Source of the DNA: JAAYBY01 sp964465385
GTDB taxonomy: Bacteria; Bacillota; Clostridia; Saccharofermentanales; UBA5734
NCBI GenBank assembly: GCA_964465385.1
Contig: CAYXIM010000058.1
Location: 1 to 12,266 of the forward strand
Direction of reading: 5' to 3'
DNA: 12,266 nucleotides
Position 1 is the first letter of the stretch. Each line of letters starts with the position of its first letter. The notes beneath the pieces are model-generated. The model did no database searches. It had not been told where the DNA came from and was given only the letters and a program-made list of their open reading frames with translations. Position numbers and translations under genes: made by a program. Shown here piece by piece: positions 1 to 7,073 of this stretch.

Positions 1-1
1 C

Positions 2-232
2 GATTACCGGATTGAGGACAGAGAACGTGCCTGCGTTAACGCTGCAAAAGCCCAGCTGCTGATGCTGGATGCCCTTTTGCGCGACCAGGCAGCGGTAGCC
101 TTGCAGGTGGTGCGTTCCGCCAAACCGCAGTACCCATCCATCCGGGCTTACCTGGATGCCATTGATGCGTTGACCAAAGATCAGGAAGCAGTGACGTACC
201 AGGCAGACGGAACCATTTGCATCGACCTGTGA
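2..232 (+). CDS. C-terminal fragment of an unrecognised protein
   Basis: An open frame enters from the left edge and ends at TGA 230-232, giving the last 76 residues of a protein that begins outside the window. The fragment is rich in Ala, Leu, Gln and Asp. It looks like a helical segment followed by a short C-terminal beta-type tail ending in ICIDL. There is no membrane segment or recognisable catalytic motif. A strong terminator follows 20 bp after the stop, which supports this being the real end of a gene. I do not recognise the family, and the missing N-terminus would be needed to name it. Confidence 0.6.
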   Translation, partial: DYRIEDRERACVNAAKAQLLMLDALLRDQAAVALQVVRSAKPQYPSIRAYLDAIDALTKDQEAVTYQADGTICIDL

Positions 233-251
233 GGCCAATCCAGGGACAAGC

Positions 252-277
252 AAAAGGCGCACCCCGGTGCGCCTTTT
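252..277. terminator. Bidirectional intrinsic terminator
   Basis: A near-perfect inverted repeat: AAAAGGCGCACC at 252-263 pairs with GGTGCGCCTTTT at 266-277. It gives an 11-12 bp GC-rich stem with a 2-4 nt loop, an A-tract on the left and a T-tract on the right. It lies between the end of the left-hand plus-strand gene (232) and the end of the minus-strand transporter (311), so it can terminate both converging transcripts. Confidence 0.88.
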
Positions 278-310
278 ACTTGTTGTTTATGTGCTGGCTT
301 TGGGATGGGC

Positions 311-1588
311 TTATTTGCCACCTGCCGCCTTGGCATAAATACGCTTTTGGACGACGTTTCCAGCGATACCGCCCAAGGTCATAAAAATCAGGAAAAACCA
401 GCCGGACAAGGAGAAGTTGACGATAGGCGAATACAGGGCGCCGACGTTACAGCCATTGGCCAGCCGCGTACCAAAGCCCATGGTGATACCGCCAAGGGCA
501 AACAAGGGTAGCTGCCAGCCTTTTAATTTGAAGCCTTCTTTCAGCGCCTGCAACAGCTGACTGCTCATCAACATGTAAATCAGAGCACCCAGGACAATGC
601 CAAAGTTTTGAACCGAACCGGGGTTTTGAAAGAACGGTGTAGCAAATTGTCCTGCCTGTTCCAAGGTAAAAGAAGCGATCTGGTCGACAGACACACCAAA
701 AAGGGTCAGGAACTGACCAAACCAGAAGCCAAAAGGTGCTGAGGCACCCCAACCGGCACGCGTGACACCGAAGAGCAGAATGAAAATCATGGAAATCACA
801 AGGGCGCCGGTGGTCATTTTCCAGGGGCTGACAAAGAGCGATCGGTAGGTCTCTTTCGAGAAGAGTCTAAAGGAGGCCGCATCTAAGGGTTCAATGCTGT
901 CTTGCATCCGTTCGCTGGGCACGGCGGTCAAGGTGCCTTTGTTTTTGCGGCGGCGTTCATAAGCATAGGAAAGCCCGACAACGATCAGGCAGAAGATGCC
1001 GGTCAAAATAATGGCGCCCAGATAGCCGCCCAGGGGATCGCCGGCAAACCAGTCCGGAATAAAGACCCCGTTTGGAAAGGTAACGGAAGAAAACCAGGAG
1101 TTTTTCACCCAGTCTGCTGAGTATTGGACCGGGAAACCGATGAAGACGCCGATGGCGAAAAAGATGATGGTGATCACCGCTTTGGGAAATTCACCGATCA
1201 GATCGGTCAAAACACCTGAGGCACAGCAAGATGAGAAAGCCATACCAAAGCCGAACAGGAGCCCACCCAGAACCAGCCCCAGATTGATAGGCCGGATCCA
1301 CAGGACATAAGACTTGGCATTGGTGAAAATCAAGAAACCGGCAACCATGACGGCTGTGACAAAAAACATCAGGGCAAGGATGCGAAACAACCTCCCGGAT
1401 CCTGTGTTGTAAGCCCGGTTGACGCTGCCAGCAAAGCCCATGTAGGATCGTGTCAGGGCATATCCGAAGCCCAGGCCGATCAACAGACGAAAAAACAATG
1501 CATTGGTGGCTAGAAAGGTTCCGCCCAAAGCGACAACCAAAATGAGCAGGATCCAGCCCAGAACAGCTTGTAAGACATTACTTTTCAT
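311..1588 (-). CDS. YeeE/YedE-family sulfur (thiosulfate-type) transporter
   Basis: A 425-residue, very hydrophobic integral membrane protein with about ten predicted membrane segments in two halves, split by a charged cytoplasmic loop near residues 208-255 (ERRRKNKG). Each half carries the family's small-residue/cysteine signature: GFGMAFSSCCASGVL near 113-127 (C121, C122) and GFGTRLANGCNVGALYSP near 371-388 (C380). In this family the conserved cysteines are thought to relay thiosulfate or related sulfur through the membrane, so sulfur import is the likely role; the exact substrate is inference. The start is supported by GAGG/GTAGG upstream of the ATG. No TusA/SirA-like partner, common beside this family, is visible nearby. 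It is divergent from the PurF-like gene and ends just before the terminator at 252-277. Confidence 0.9.
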   Translation of the reverse strand: MKSNVLQAVLGWILLILVVALGGTFLATNALFFRLLIGLGFGYALTRSYMGFAGSVNRAYNTGSGRLFRILALMFFVTAVMVAGFLIFTNAKSYVLWIRPINLGLVLGGLLFGFGMAFSSCCASGVLTDLIGEFPKAVITIIFFAIGVFIGFPVQYSADWVKNSWFSSVTFPNGVFIPDWFAGDPLGGYLGAIILTGIFCLIVVGLSYAYERRRKNKGTLTAVPSERMQDSIEPLDAASFRLFSKETYRSLFVSPWKMTTGALVISMIFILLFGVTRAGWGASAPFGFWFGQFLTLFGVSVDQIASFTLEQAGQFATPFFQNPGSVQNFGIVLGALIYMLMSSQLLQALKEGFKLKGWQLPLFALGGITMGFGTRLANGCNVGALYSPIVNFSLSGWFFLIFMTLGGIAGNVVQKRIYAKAAGGK

Positions 1589-1733
1589 TTGTTCCTACCT
1601 CGTATTTCTTTTGTTCATGTGATTCGTTTGTGTTAGAATATGGTGCCGATTCGATCGAGCAGCAATCGTTTACGGACCCCCCTTCACACTTGGTATGCTC
1701 GGATCCAGTTGGCCTCAAGCCCATTTGAAGCAG

Positions 1734-1765
1734 TGACTGAAGGTGCCAGCAAAGCGCCTCAGTCA
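1734..1765. repeat. Inverted repeat in the yeeE/purF-like divergent spacer
   Basis: TGACTGA (1734-1740) pairs perfectly with TCAGTCA (1759-1765), and inside it GGTGC (1742-1746) pairs with GCGCC (1754-1758). This gives 12 paired positions with one bulged A and a 7-nt loop. Neither strand has a following T-run, so it is not a terminator. It overlaps the predicted transcription start of the minus-strand transporter, a position typical of a repressor operator. A 5'-leader hairpin is the alternative. Confidence 0.5.
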
Positions 1766-1767
1766 AT

Positions 1768-1796
1768 AGTTTAACGTGATTTTCAGAAAATGACAA
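1768..1796 (-). promoter_or_regulatory. Candidate sigma-A promoter for the YeeE-type transporter
   Basis: On the minus strand TTGTCA (1796-1791) and TAAACT (1773-1768) are separated by exactly 17 bp. The predicted start is near 1761, inside the inverted repeat at 1734-1765, giving a leader of about 170 nt before the transporter ATG. The match is good at -35 (5/6) and moderate at -10 (4/6). Confidence 0.42.
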
Positions 1797-1818
1797 CCGC
1801 AAGACGGGTATGCCTTTG

Positions 1819-1847
1819 TTGATCAGGGATGCGGCTTTGGTTATGAT
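1819..1847 (+). promoter_or_regulatory. Candidate sigma-A promoter for the PurF-like gene
   Basis: TTGATC (1819-1824) and TATGAT (1842-1847) are 17 bp apart on the plus strand. Transcription would start near 1854, leaving a leader of about 50 nt before the ATG at 1906, which is preceded by an AGAGGTGG ribosome binding site. The rest of the 317-bp divergent spacer holds no gene I can support. Confidence 0.45.
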
Positions 1848-1905
1848 CAAGACAGGACCCGTGAACAGGTCGGTTCATATGGCAGATTAGAATAAGAGGT
1901 GGCAC

Positions 1906-3309
1906 ATGGGTGGATTGTTCGGTGTGGTAGCAAAAGAAAGCGCCGTGTTAGATGTTTTCTTCGGAACAGACTACCACTCCCATTTAGGAACCAGCCACGG
2001 CGGGATGGTATTGCATGGGGCAGACGGTTTCAAGCGGAGCGTGCACAACATTGAAAATGCGCCCTTTCGAACCCGCTTCGAAGATGAAATCAACTGGATG
2101 ACCGGCACGTCAGGGATTGGCTGTATTTCAGACACAGAGCCGCAGCCCCTGATCGTGCGTTCTCACCTGGGCAGTTATGCCCTCAGCACGGTTGGAAGAA
2201 TCAACAACAGCCAAAAATTGATCCATGAAACGCTGTCACGGACCAACACCCATTTCTTGGAAATGAGTGGTGGGACCATCAATCCCACAGAACTGGTCGC
2301 GGCCCTGATCAACCAATGCGATACCCTTGTGGAGGGGCTGCGTTTTGTTCAGGAACAAGTCGAAGGCTCCATGACTGTGCTTGTGCTAACAGAGGACACC
2401 CTGTATGCTGCACGAGACCGGCACGGCCGGACACCCCTGTCTGTGGGCAAAGGCGATCAGGCCTATTGTGTCTCCTTGGAATCGTTTGCCTATTTAAACC
2501 TGGGTTACAGCTTACACCATGAGCTGGGGCCAGCAGAGATCGTCGCCCTGACTGTGGATGGCATGGAGCAAGTGAGCCCGCCTGGTAATGATTTGAGAAT
2601 CTGCTCTTTTCTGTGGATTTATTACGGTTATCCGACATCCGCCTATGAGGGGCAAAACGTTGAACAGGTCCGTTACCGATGCGGCGGCAGCATGGCCTGC
2701 CGCGAGGACCTTGATGCAGATCTGGTTGCCGGTGTGCCGGATTCTGGTATTGCCCACGCCATCGGTTATGCCAACCAGTCCGGGTTGCCGTTTGCCCGGC
2801 CGTTTATCAAATATACGCCAACCTGGCCCCGCTCTTTCACGCCACCCCAACAAGCGGTCCGGGAGTTGATTGCAAAAATGAAAATCATCGCTATTGATTC
2901 GCTGATCCGTGGCCAGAAACTGGTTCTGATCGACGACTCCATCGTTCGTGGGACACAGCTTCGCGAAACAACGGACTATCTCTACCAGTGCGGGGCCAGT
3001 CAGATCCATATCCGGCCTGCTTGCCCACCCATTTTGTATTCATGTCCTTATTTGAATTTCTCACGCACGGGGCCTCACGCAGAGTTAATCACACGAAAAA
3101 TGATCCAACACCTTGACCCAGATCCGGATCAGAAACAACTGGCAGCTTATGCGGATCCAGATGATGCCTGCTATCAGGCCATGGTTGAAGCCATCCGGCG
3201 TGAACTGAACTTCACCTCTTTGAGTTACAACCGTCTGGATGACATGAAGGCAGCCATCCAGATCGATCCAAATCATTTGTGCACCTATTGCTGGAACCAA
3301 AACGGATGA
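1906..3309 (+). CDS. PurF-like amidophosphoribosyltransferase homologue without the glutaminase nucleophile
   Basis: A 467-residue protein with the two-domain layout of glutamine PRPP amidotransferase (PurF): an N-terminal Ntn/GATase-II-like domain (about 1-230) and a C-terminal phosphoribosyltransferase domain. The PRPP loop is intact (LIDDSIVRGTQ, 341-351), as is the upstream VPDSGIAHAIGYA (277-289). Four cysteines, C233, C380, C459 and C462, occupy positions like the iron-sulfur ligands of Bacillus PurF. The catalytic N-terminal Cys is absent: the protein begins MGGLFGVV where PurF has CGxxGI after Met or a propeptide. The usual RYSTxG and HNGN glutaminase motifs are replaced by ISDTEPQP and VGRIN. 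I recall a similar MGG-type PurF paralogue in Bacteroides. It may use free ammonia, have a partner, or be regulatory. The reading frame is intact and the AGAGGTGG ribosome binding site is good. Confidence 0.88.
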   Translation: MGGLFGVVAKESAVLDVFFGTDYHSHLGTSHGGMVLHGADGFKRSVHNIENAPFRTRFEDEINWMTGTSGIGCISDTEPQPLIVRSHLGSYALSTVGRINNSQKLIHETLSRTNTHFLEMSGGTINPTELVAALINQCDTLVEGLRFVQEQVEGSMTVLVLTEDTLYAARDRHGRTPLSVGKGDQAYCVSLESFAYLNLGYSLHHELGPAEIVALTVDGMEQVSPPGNDLRICSFLWIYYGYPTSAYEGQNVEQVRYRCGGSMACREDLDADLVAGVPDSGIAHAIGYANQSGLPFARPFIKYTPTWPRSFTPPQQAVRELIAKMKIIAIDSLIRGQKLVLIDDSIVRGTQLRETTDYLYQCGASQIHIRPACPPILYSCPYLNFSRTGPHAELITRKMIQHLDPDPDQKQLAAYADPDDACYQAMVEAIRRELNFTSLSYNRLDDMKAAIQIDPNHLCTYCWNQNG

Positions 3310-3335
3310 CAACATAGAAAGAAGGCTTGCTTTGT

Positions 3336-3364
3336 TTGCGTCACCGCTGTGAAAACGATATGAT
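3336..3364 (+). promoter_or_regulatory. Candidate promoter for the Crp/Fnr-type regulator
   Basis: TTGCGT (3336-3341) and TATGAT (3359-3364) with a 17-bp spacer lie in the 114-bp gap before the regulator. The -10 is good (5/6) and the -35 weak (3/6). A small inverted repeat, TCAC-N4-GTGA (3341-3352), sits just downstream of the -35 and could bind a regulator, but it does not match the usual Crp or Fnr consensus. Confidence 0.35.
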
Positions 3365-3423
3365 AATTGAGGAAGACAAGGCGGTTAAACGGACCTTAAA
3401 GCAGACATCATACGGGGGAATCT

Positions 3424-4155
3424 ATGAAAAAAATATGCGAGACGCTGTCAAGCACGCCCTTGTTCCATGGGCTCAATCATGATCTCTTCCATGATTATTG
3501 CGGGCAAACCGGCATCCGTATGTTCTGGAGAGGCGAAATTCTTTTTCATGAAGGAGACCCTTGCACCGGCATCGGTATGATCGTTGAAGGGCAGATTGCC
3601 TTGCAAAAGTATGCCAGCTCCGGGGACTTTGCCACGTTGGAACTGTTGGGAACCGGTGAAATCTTTGGTGAATACCTGATTTTTGGTGACCACCACACGT
3701 ATCCGGTTACGATTGAGGCTGTGACCAACGGCAAGGTGATCTTCCTGTCTAAAGAGAGCTTGATGGATCTTCTCTACGAAAATCCGGAAATGATGCGAAA
3801 CTTTCTGACCATCTTGTCCAATCGGGTGCAAGCGCAAAATCAGCGTATTTCTCTCTTGTCGCAAAAAACGCTGCGTCAAAAAATCGCTCATTACCTGGTT
3901 GAACTGCTTCATGAGCAGTTGGAAGCAGAGGGAGAGACACCTAGAACGGCCAAGCGTCTGGTGTCGACTCAGGCTGTTGAGTTGCCGGTATCCAAGGAAG
4001 TGGTGGCACGCCTGCTGGCTATGCCCCGACCATCGTTCTCCCGAGAACTGATCAGCATGGAGCGAGATGGCCTGATTCGGGTCAGTGGCCGGGTGATCTG
4101 GCTGACCGAACTTGATCGGCTGGAGCACGGCGTCATTGAAGGGTTCCGTCTGTGA
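3424..4155 (+). CDS. Crp/Fnr-family transcriptional regulator
   Basis: A 243-residue protein with an N-terminal cyclic-nucleotide-binding-type beta-roll (about 12-110; GEILFHEGDP at 37-46), a long dimerisation helix (about 115-145) and a C-terminal winged helix-turn-helix (about 150-235). The recognition helix falls near MPRPSFSRELISMERDGLI, 200-218. In the phosphate-binding cassette (FGEYLIFGDHHTYPVTIEA, 81-99) the Arg/Ser pair that binds cAMP in CRP is absent, so classical cAMP sensing is unlikely. The three N-terminal cysteines (C5, C26, C47) are not spaced like Fnr iron-sulfur ligands. The ligand is therefore unknown. A GGGGGA ribosome binding site precedes the ATG. The gene is 58 bp upstream of the diadenylate cyclase fusion with no terminator between them, so they may be co-transcribed. 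Confidence 0.9.
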   Translation: MKKICETLSSTPLFHGLNHDLFHDYCGQTGIRMFWRGEILFHEGDPCTGIGMIVEGQIALQKYASSGDFATLELLGTGEIFGEYLIFGDHHTYPVTIEAVTNGKVIFLSKESLMDLLYENPEMMRNFLTILSNRVQAQNQRISLLSQKTLRQKIAHYLVELLHEQLEAEGETPRTAKRLVSTQAVELPVSKEVVARLLAMPRPSFSRELISMERDGLIRVSGRVIWLTELDRLEHGVIEGFRL

Positions 4156-4213
4156 GCGGCCCTGTCCTGCCGTTTGAGCAAAGGGTTTCTATCAAGTCCG
4201 CGGGGTTTGGCTT

Positions 4214-5695
4214 ATGATGGCTATAAAGACGGTTTTATCTGAAGGGCTTGCACGCGTGCACTTAATCAGCGATGCCAATGGCGATATTTTGTCGGATCTG
4301 GGTCAGTTTGTTCGCAATCTTTTTCGTGAAATCACCAGTGGCCTGTTGTTTTTAGGCGGCCCGCTGGATGTCCTGATTGCCGTCGTCGATGTTTTAGCAA
4401 CGGCGCTGGTTCTTTACTATGTGCTCAAGCTGCTGCGAGATTCCCGTGCCTGGCAGCTGCTCAAAGGCCTGATCCTCATCCTGACTTTTGCTGTCGTCGG
4501 CAGCCTGGCCGGTCTGAACACAGTCGGTTTTCTCATGAACAACACCTTGTCTGTTCTGGCTATTGCCTTTGTGGTCATTTTTCAGCCTGAACTGCGCCGG
4601 GCCCTTGAAGCGGTTGGCCGAAGCAGCTTCAACGTGCTTTCTTCAGCCATGATGACCGATGAACGGGGCTTAACGGCGGGGTCTTTGCACAACCTGATTG
4701 AATCGATTGTGCGCGCCTGCCAGAGCATGGCTGAAAGCAGAACCGGTGCCCTGTTGATTATTGAGCGCAAGACAAGGCTGGGTGAGCTGGCTGAACAAGA
4801 GAATGTGGTGCAGCTGGACGCTGCCGTTTCGACCACTTTTTTGCTGCAAATTTTTTACAAGGGCTCGCCCCTGCATGATGGTGCTGTCCTGATCCGTCAA
4901 GGACGACTGGCCGCTGCCCGGGTCCATGTTCCCTTGTCGGATAATTACCATCTGCGACGCGATTACGGCACCCGTCACCGGGCTGCGATCGGAGCCAGTG
5001 AGATGGGTGATGCCTTGGCAGTGGTCGTTTCAGAGGAACGAGGCAGCATCAGCGTTGCTCTGGATGGCAAACTATACACACTGGACAATGCAGATGCTTT
5101 GCGGACGGTCCTGCACAAACAGCTGGGTTACAGCCGCCCCTCAACGGGCCTGGTCGGTCAGATTTTCAGGGGAAATAAACGGCAACGCCTGTCGGCGCAT
5201 CCCGCAGGTGCTGATCTTTCTGCGCAGGCTGAGCAAGAGGGCGTGGATGCCGCAGGACCCCACAAGGTCAAAAAGCAAACGACACCAGGTCGCAGCCGGC
5301 TGGCGCTGGCTATTTTGTCTTTGTTCATTGCCATTGTTCTCTGGCTCTATGTGCAGGTGACTGTCAACCCCATAGAAAGGCGCACCTTTACCATCCCATT
5401 GACTTATGATGGGATCGAGCTGGTGGAAAGCAGAGGCTTTGAATTGCAATATCCCTTGCAAAATATTCAGGTAACCCTGATGGGCCGGCGCAAGGTAATC
5501 CAGGCTTTGACGTCCAGCGATGTTGGTGCCTATCTGGATTTTTCAGACATCACGGAGCCTGGCCTGGTGCGTTTACCCGTCCAGATAGACACAGGTACCT
5601 TGCAGTATGTCCGAACGACCTACCAGTCGCCAAGCACCATGACAATAAGCGTCCGATCCACCCAGACCAACGATCACAAAGACAGCGGAAAGTGA
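4214..5695 (+). CDS. cdaA: Diadenylate cyclase CdaA fused to a CdaR/YbbR domain
   Basis: A 493-residue single polypeptide. After an unusual N-terminal extension of about 45 residues, three membrane segments (about 50-73, 82-104, 108-124) lead into VIFQPELRRALE (121-132), typical of CdaA. The DisA_N cyclase domain follows with both catalytic signatures, HDGA (221-224) and TRHR (253-256). It should condense two ATP into c-di-AMP in the cytoplasm. A hydrophilic linker (about 320-360) is followed by a fourth membrane segment (about 361-380) and one YbbR-like repeat (about 388-482), the extracellular module of CdaR. Normally cdaA and cdaR are separate genes and Bacillus CdaR has several YbbR repeats. 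There is no stop or frameshift across the junction. A GTG at 5243 (residue 344), with purine-rich sequence too close upstream, is a weak possible internal start for a separate CdaR. The main start has only a modest GGGG ribosome binding site. Confidence 0.93.
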   Translation: MMAIKTVLSEGLARVHLISDANGDILSDLGQFVRNLFREITSGLLFLGGPLDVLIAVVDVLATALVLYYVLKLLRDSRAWQLLKGLILILTFAVVGSLAGLNTVGFLMNNTLSVLAIAFVVIFQPELRRALEAVGRSSFNVLSSAMMTDERGLTAGSLHNLIESIVRACQSMAESRTGALLIIERKTRLGELAEQENVVQLDAAVSTTFLLQIFYKGSPLHDGAVLIRQGRLAAARVHVPLSDNYHLRRDYGTRHRAAIGASEMGDALAVVVSEERGSISVALDGKLYTLDNADALRTVLHKQLGYSRPSTGLVGQIFRGNKRQRLSAHPAGADLSAQAEQEGVDAAGPHKVKKQTTPGRSRLALAILSLFIAIVLWLYVQVTVNPIERRTFTIPLTYDGIELVESRGFELQYPLQNIQVTLMGRRKVIQALTSSDVGAYLDFSDITEPGLVRLPVQIDTGTLQYVRTTYQSPSTMTISVRSTQTNDHKDSGK

Positions 5696-5705
5696 GGCAG
5701 ACATC

Positions 5706-7073
5706 ATGAAGCGGTTGTTTGGAACGGACGGTGTCCGTGGTATAGCCAATTTAGACTTGACCCCTGAACTGGCGTTTCAGCTGGGTTGGGCAGGAGCACA
5801 GGTGTTGACGGAAGCATGCCGGCACCAACCGACCATCCTTGTGGGACAGGATGGTCGTCTATCCGGTGATATGCTTGAATCGGCCCTTGTTGCAGGCATT
5901 TGCTCTGCTGGAGCTCATGCCATGGTCATTGGCATTATTCCGACGCCAGGCGTCTCCTATTTGTGCCGAGCCTATGGTTGTGACGCCGGTGTCATGATCT
6001 CAGCATCACACAACTCCTATGAGTTTAACGGCATTAAATTTTTCAGCCATGACGGCTACAAACTGCCTGATGAAACGGAAGATCAGATTGAAAACCTGAT
6101 TCAAGATCCAAATACATCACTCACAGGCAGACAGGCTGGTGATCGCTTGGGCCGACGGTTTTATGAACCGGATGCAGCACAAGTGTATGGGGCTTACCTT
6201 AAAAATGTCATGGGTCTGGATTGTACGGGTATGACCATTGCCTTGGATTGTGCAAACGGTGCCAGTGCCCCGCTGGCTCCTGGCCTGTTCGAGCAGCTGG
6301 GAGCCCGGGTGTTCTCAACCGGCGTCATGCCGGACGGAACCAACATCAATGCCGGCTGCGGCACCCTTCACCTGGATGGACTCAGCCAACTGGTGCGTGC
6401 GCACCAGTGTGATCTGGGCCTGGCTTTCGACGGCGATGCAGATCGGATGCTGGCTGTTGACGAAACCGGGGCGGCTCTGGATGGTGACGTCCTGATGGCC
6501 ATCATCGCCTTAGATATGCAAAGAAGGAAAACCCTCAAAAACAACACCCTGGTGACCACGGTCATGAGCAACCTGGGCCTGGACATGTTGGCCAAAGACA
6601 GGGGCTTGTCTTTGATTCACACCCAGGTGGGCGATCGATATGTGCTGGAAGCCATGCGGGCGCAGGGCTTGAATTTTGGTGGTGAACAGTCTGGCCATAT
6701 GATTTTGCTGGATCACAGCAGAACCGGAGATGGCTTGCTCAGTGCCTTGCGGCTGCTTCATGCCTTGACTGACCAGAAACAATCGCTTGCAGAAGCCAGC
6801 AAGGTGATGACGGTCTTTCCACAGGTCCTCAAGGCAGTCACCGTTGATCCTGCGACTGTGGCGTCCATCATGAACGATCCCGTCGTTGAAGCGCACATTG
6901 AAGCGACAAGTCGGGAATTGGCTGATCGAGGCCGCGTGCTGGTTCGCCCGTCTGGCACCGAGCCGTTGATTCGGGTCATGATCGAAGGGGAGCAAATGGA
7001 CAAAATTGAAATGTTGGCAGATCACCTGATTCAGGTGATTGCCAGCAGGACATCGAACAGACAACCGTCCTAA
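5706..7073 (+). CDS. glmM: Phosphoglucosamine mutase GlmM
   Basis: A 455-residue protein of usual GlmM length. It converts glucosamine-6-phosphate to glucosamine-1-phosphate, the step before UDP-GlcNAc and peptidoglycan synthesis. All four alpha-D-phosphohexomutase signatures are present: the phosphoserine loop MISASHNS (97-104, S101), the metal loop DGDADR (242-247), the sugar-binding GEQSGH (326-331) and the phosphate-binding RPSGTEP (414-420). The N-terminus KRLFGTDGVRG is classic GlmM. The gene starts 10 bp after the cyclase fusion and its GAGG ribosome binding site (5694-5697) overlaps that gene's TGA, so translation is probably coupled. The cdaA-cdaR-glmM order is conserved in Firmicutes, where GlmM binds and inhibits CdaA. 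The stop overlaps the convergent helicase gene by 4 nt. Confidence 0.97.
   Translation: MKRLFGTDGVRGIANLDLTPELAFQLGWAGAQVLTEACRHQPTILVGQDGRLSGDMLESALVAGICSAGAHAMVIGIIPTPGVSYLCRAYGCDAGVMISASHNSYEFNGIKFFSHDGYKLPDETEDQIENLIQDPNTSLTGRQAGDRLGRRFYEPDAAQVYGAYLKNVMGLDCTGMTIALDCANGASAPLAPGLFEQLGARVFSTGVMPDGTNINAGCGTLHLDGLSQLVRAHQCDLGLAFDGDADRMLAVDETGAALDGDVLMAIIALDMQRRKTLKNNTLVTTVMSNLGLDMLAKDRGLSLIHTQVGDRYVLEAMRAQGLNFGGEQSGHMILLDHSRTGDGLLSALRLLHALTDQKQSLAEASKVMTVFPQVLKAVTVDPATVASIMNDPVVEAHIEATSRELADRGRVLVRPSGTEPLIRVMIEGEQMDKIEMLADHLIQVIASRTSNRQPS

Noticed and set aside
1578..1850. Minus-strand 90-codon frame upstream of the YeeE-type transporter.
   Set aside because: It starts with TTG without a ribosome binding site, covers the predicted promoter and inverted repeat, runs over the transporter's ribosome binding site and matches no family I know. 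It is not TusA-like.
1906..3309. PurF-like gene as a pseudogene because its catalytic Cys is missing.
   Set aside because: The frame is full length with a good ribosome binding site, and the PRPP loop and four Fe-S-type cysteines are intact, so it is a maintained variant rather than decay.
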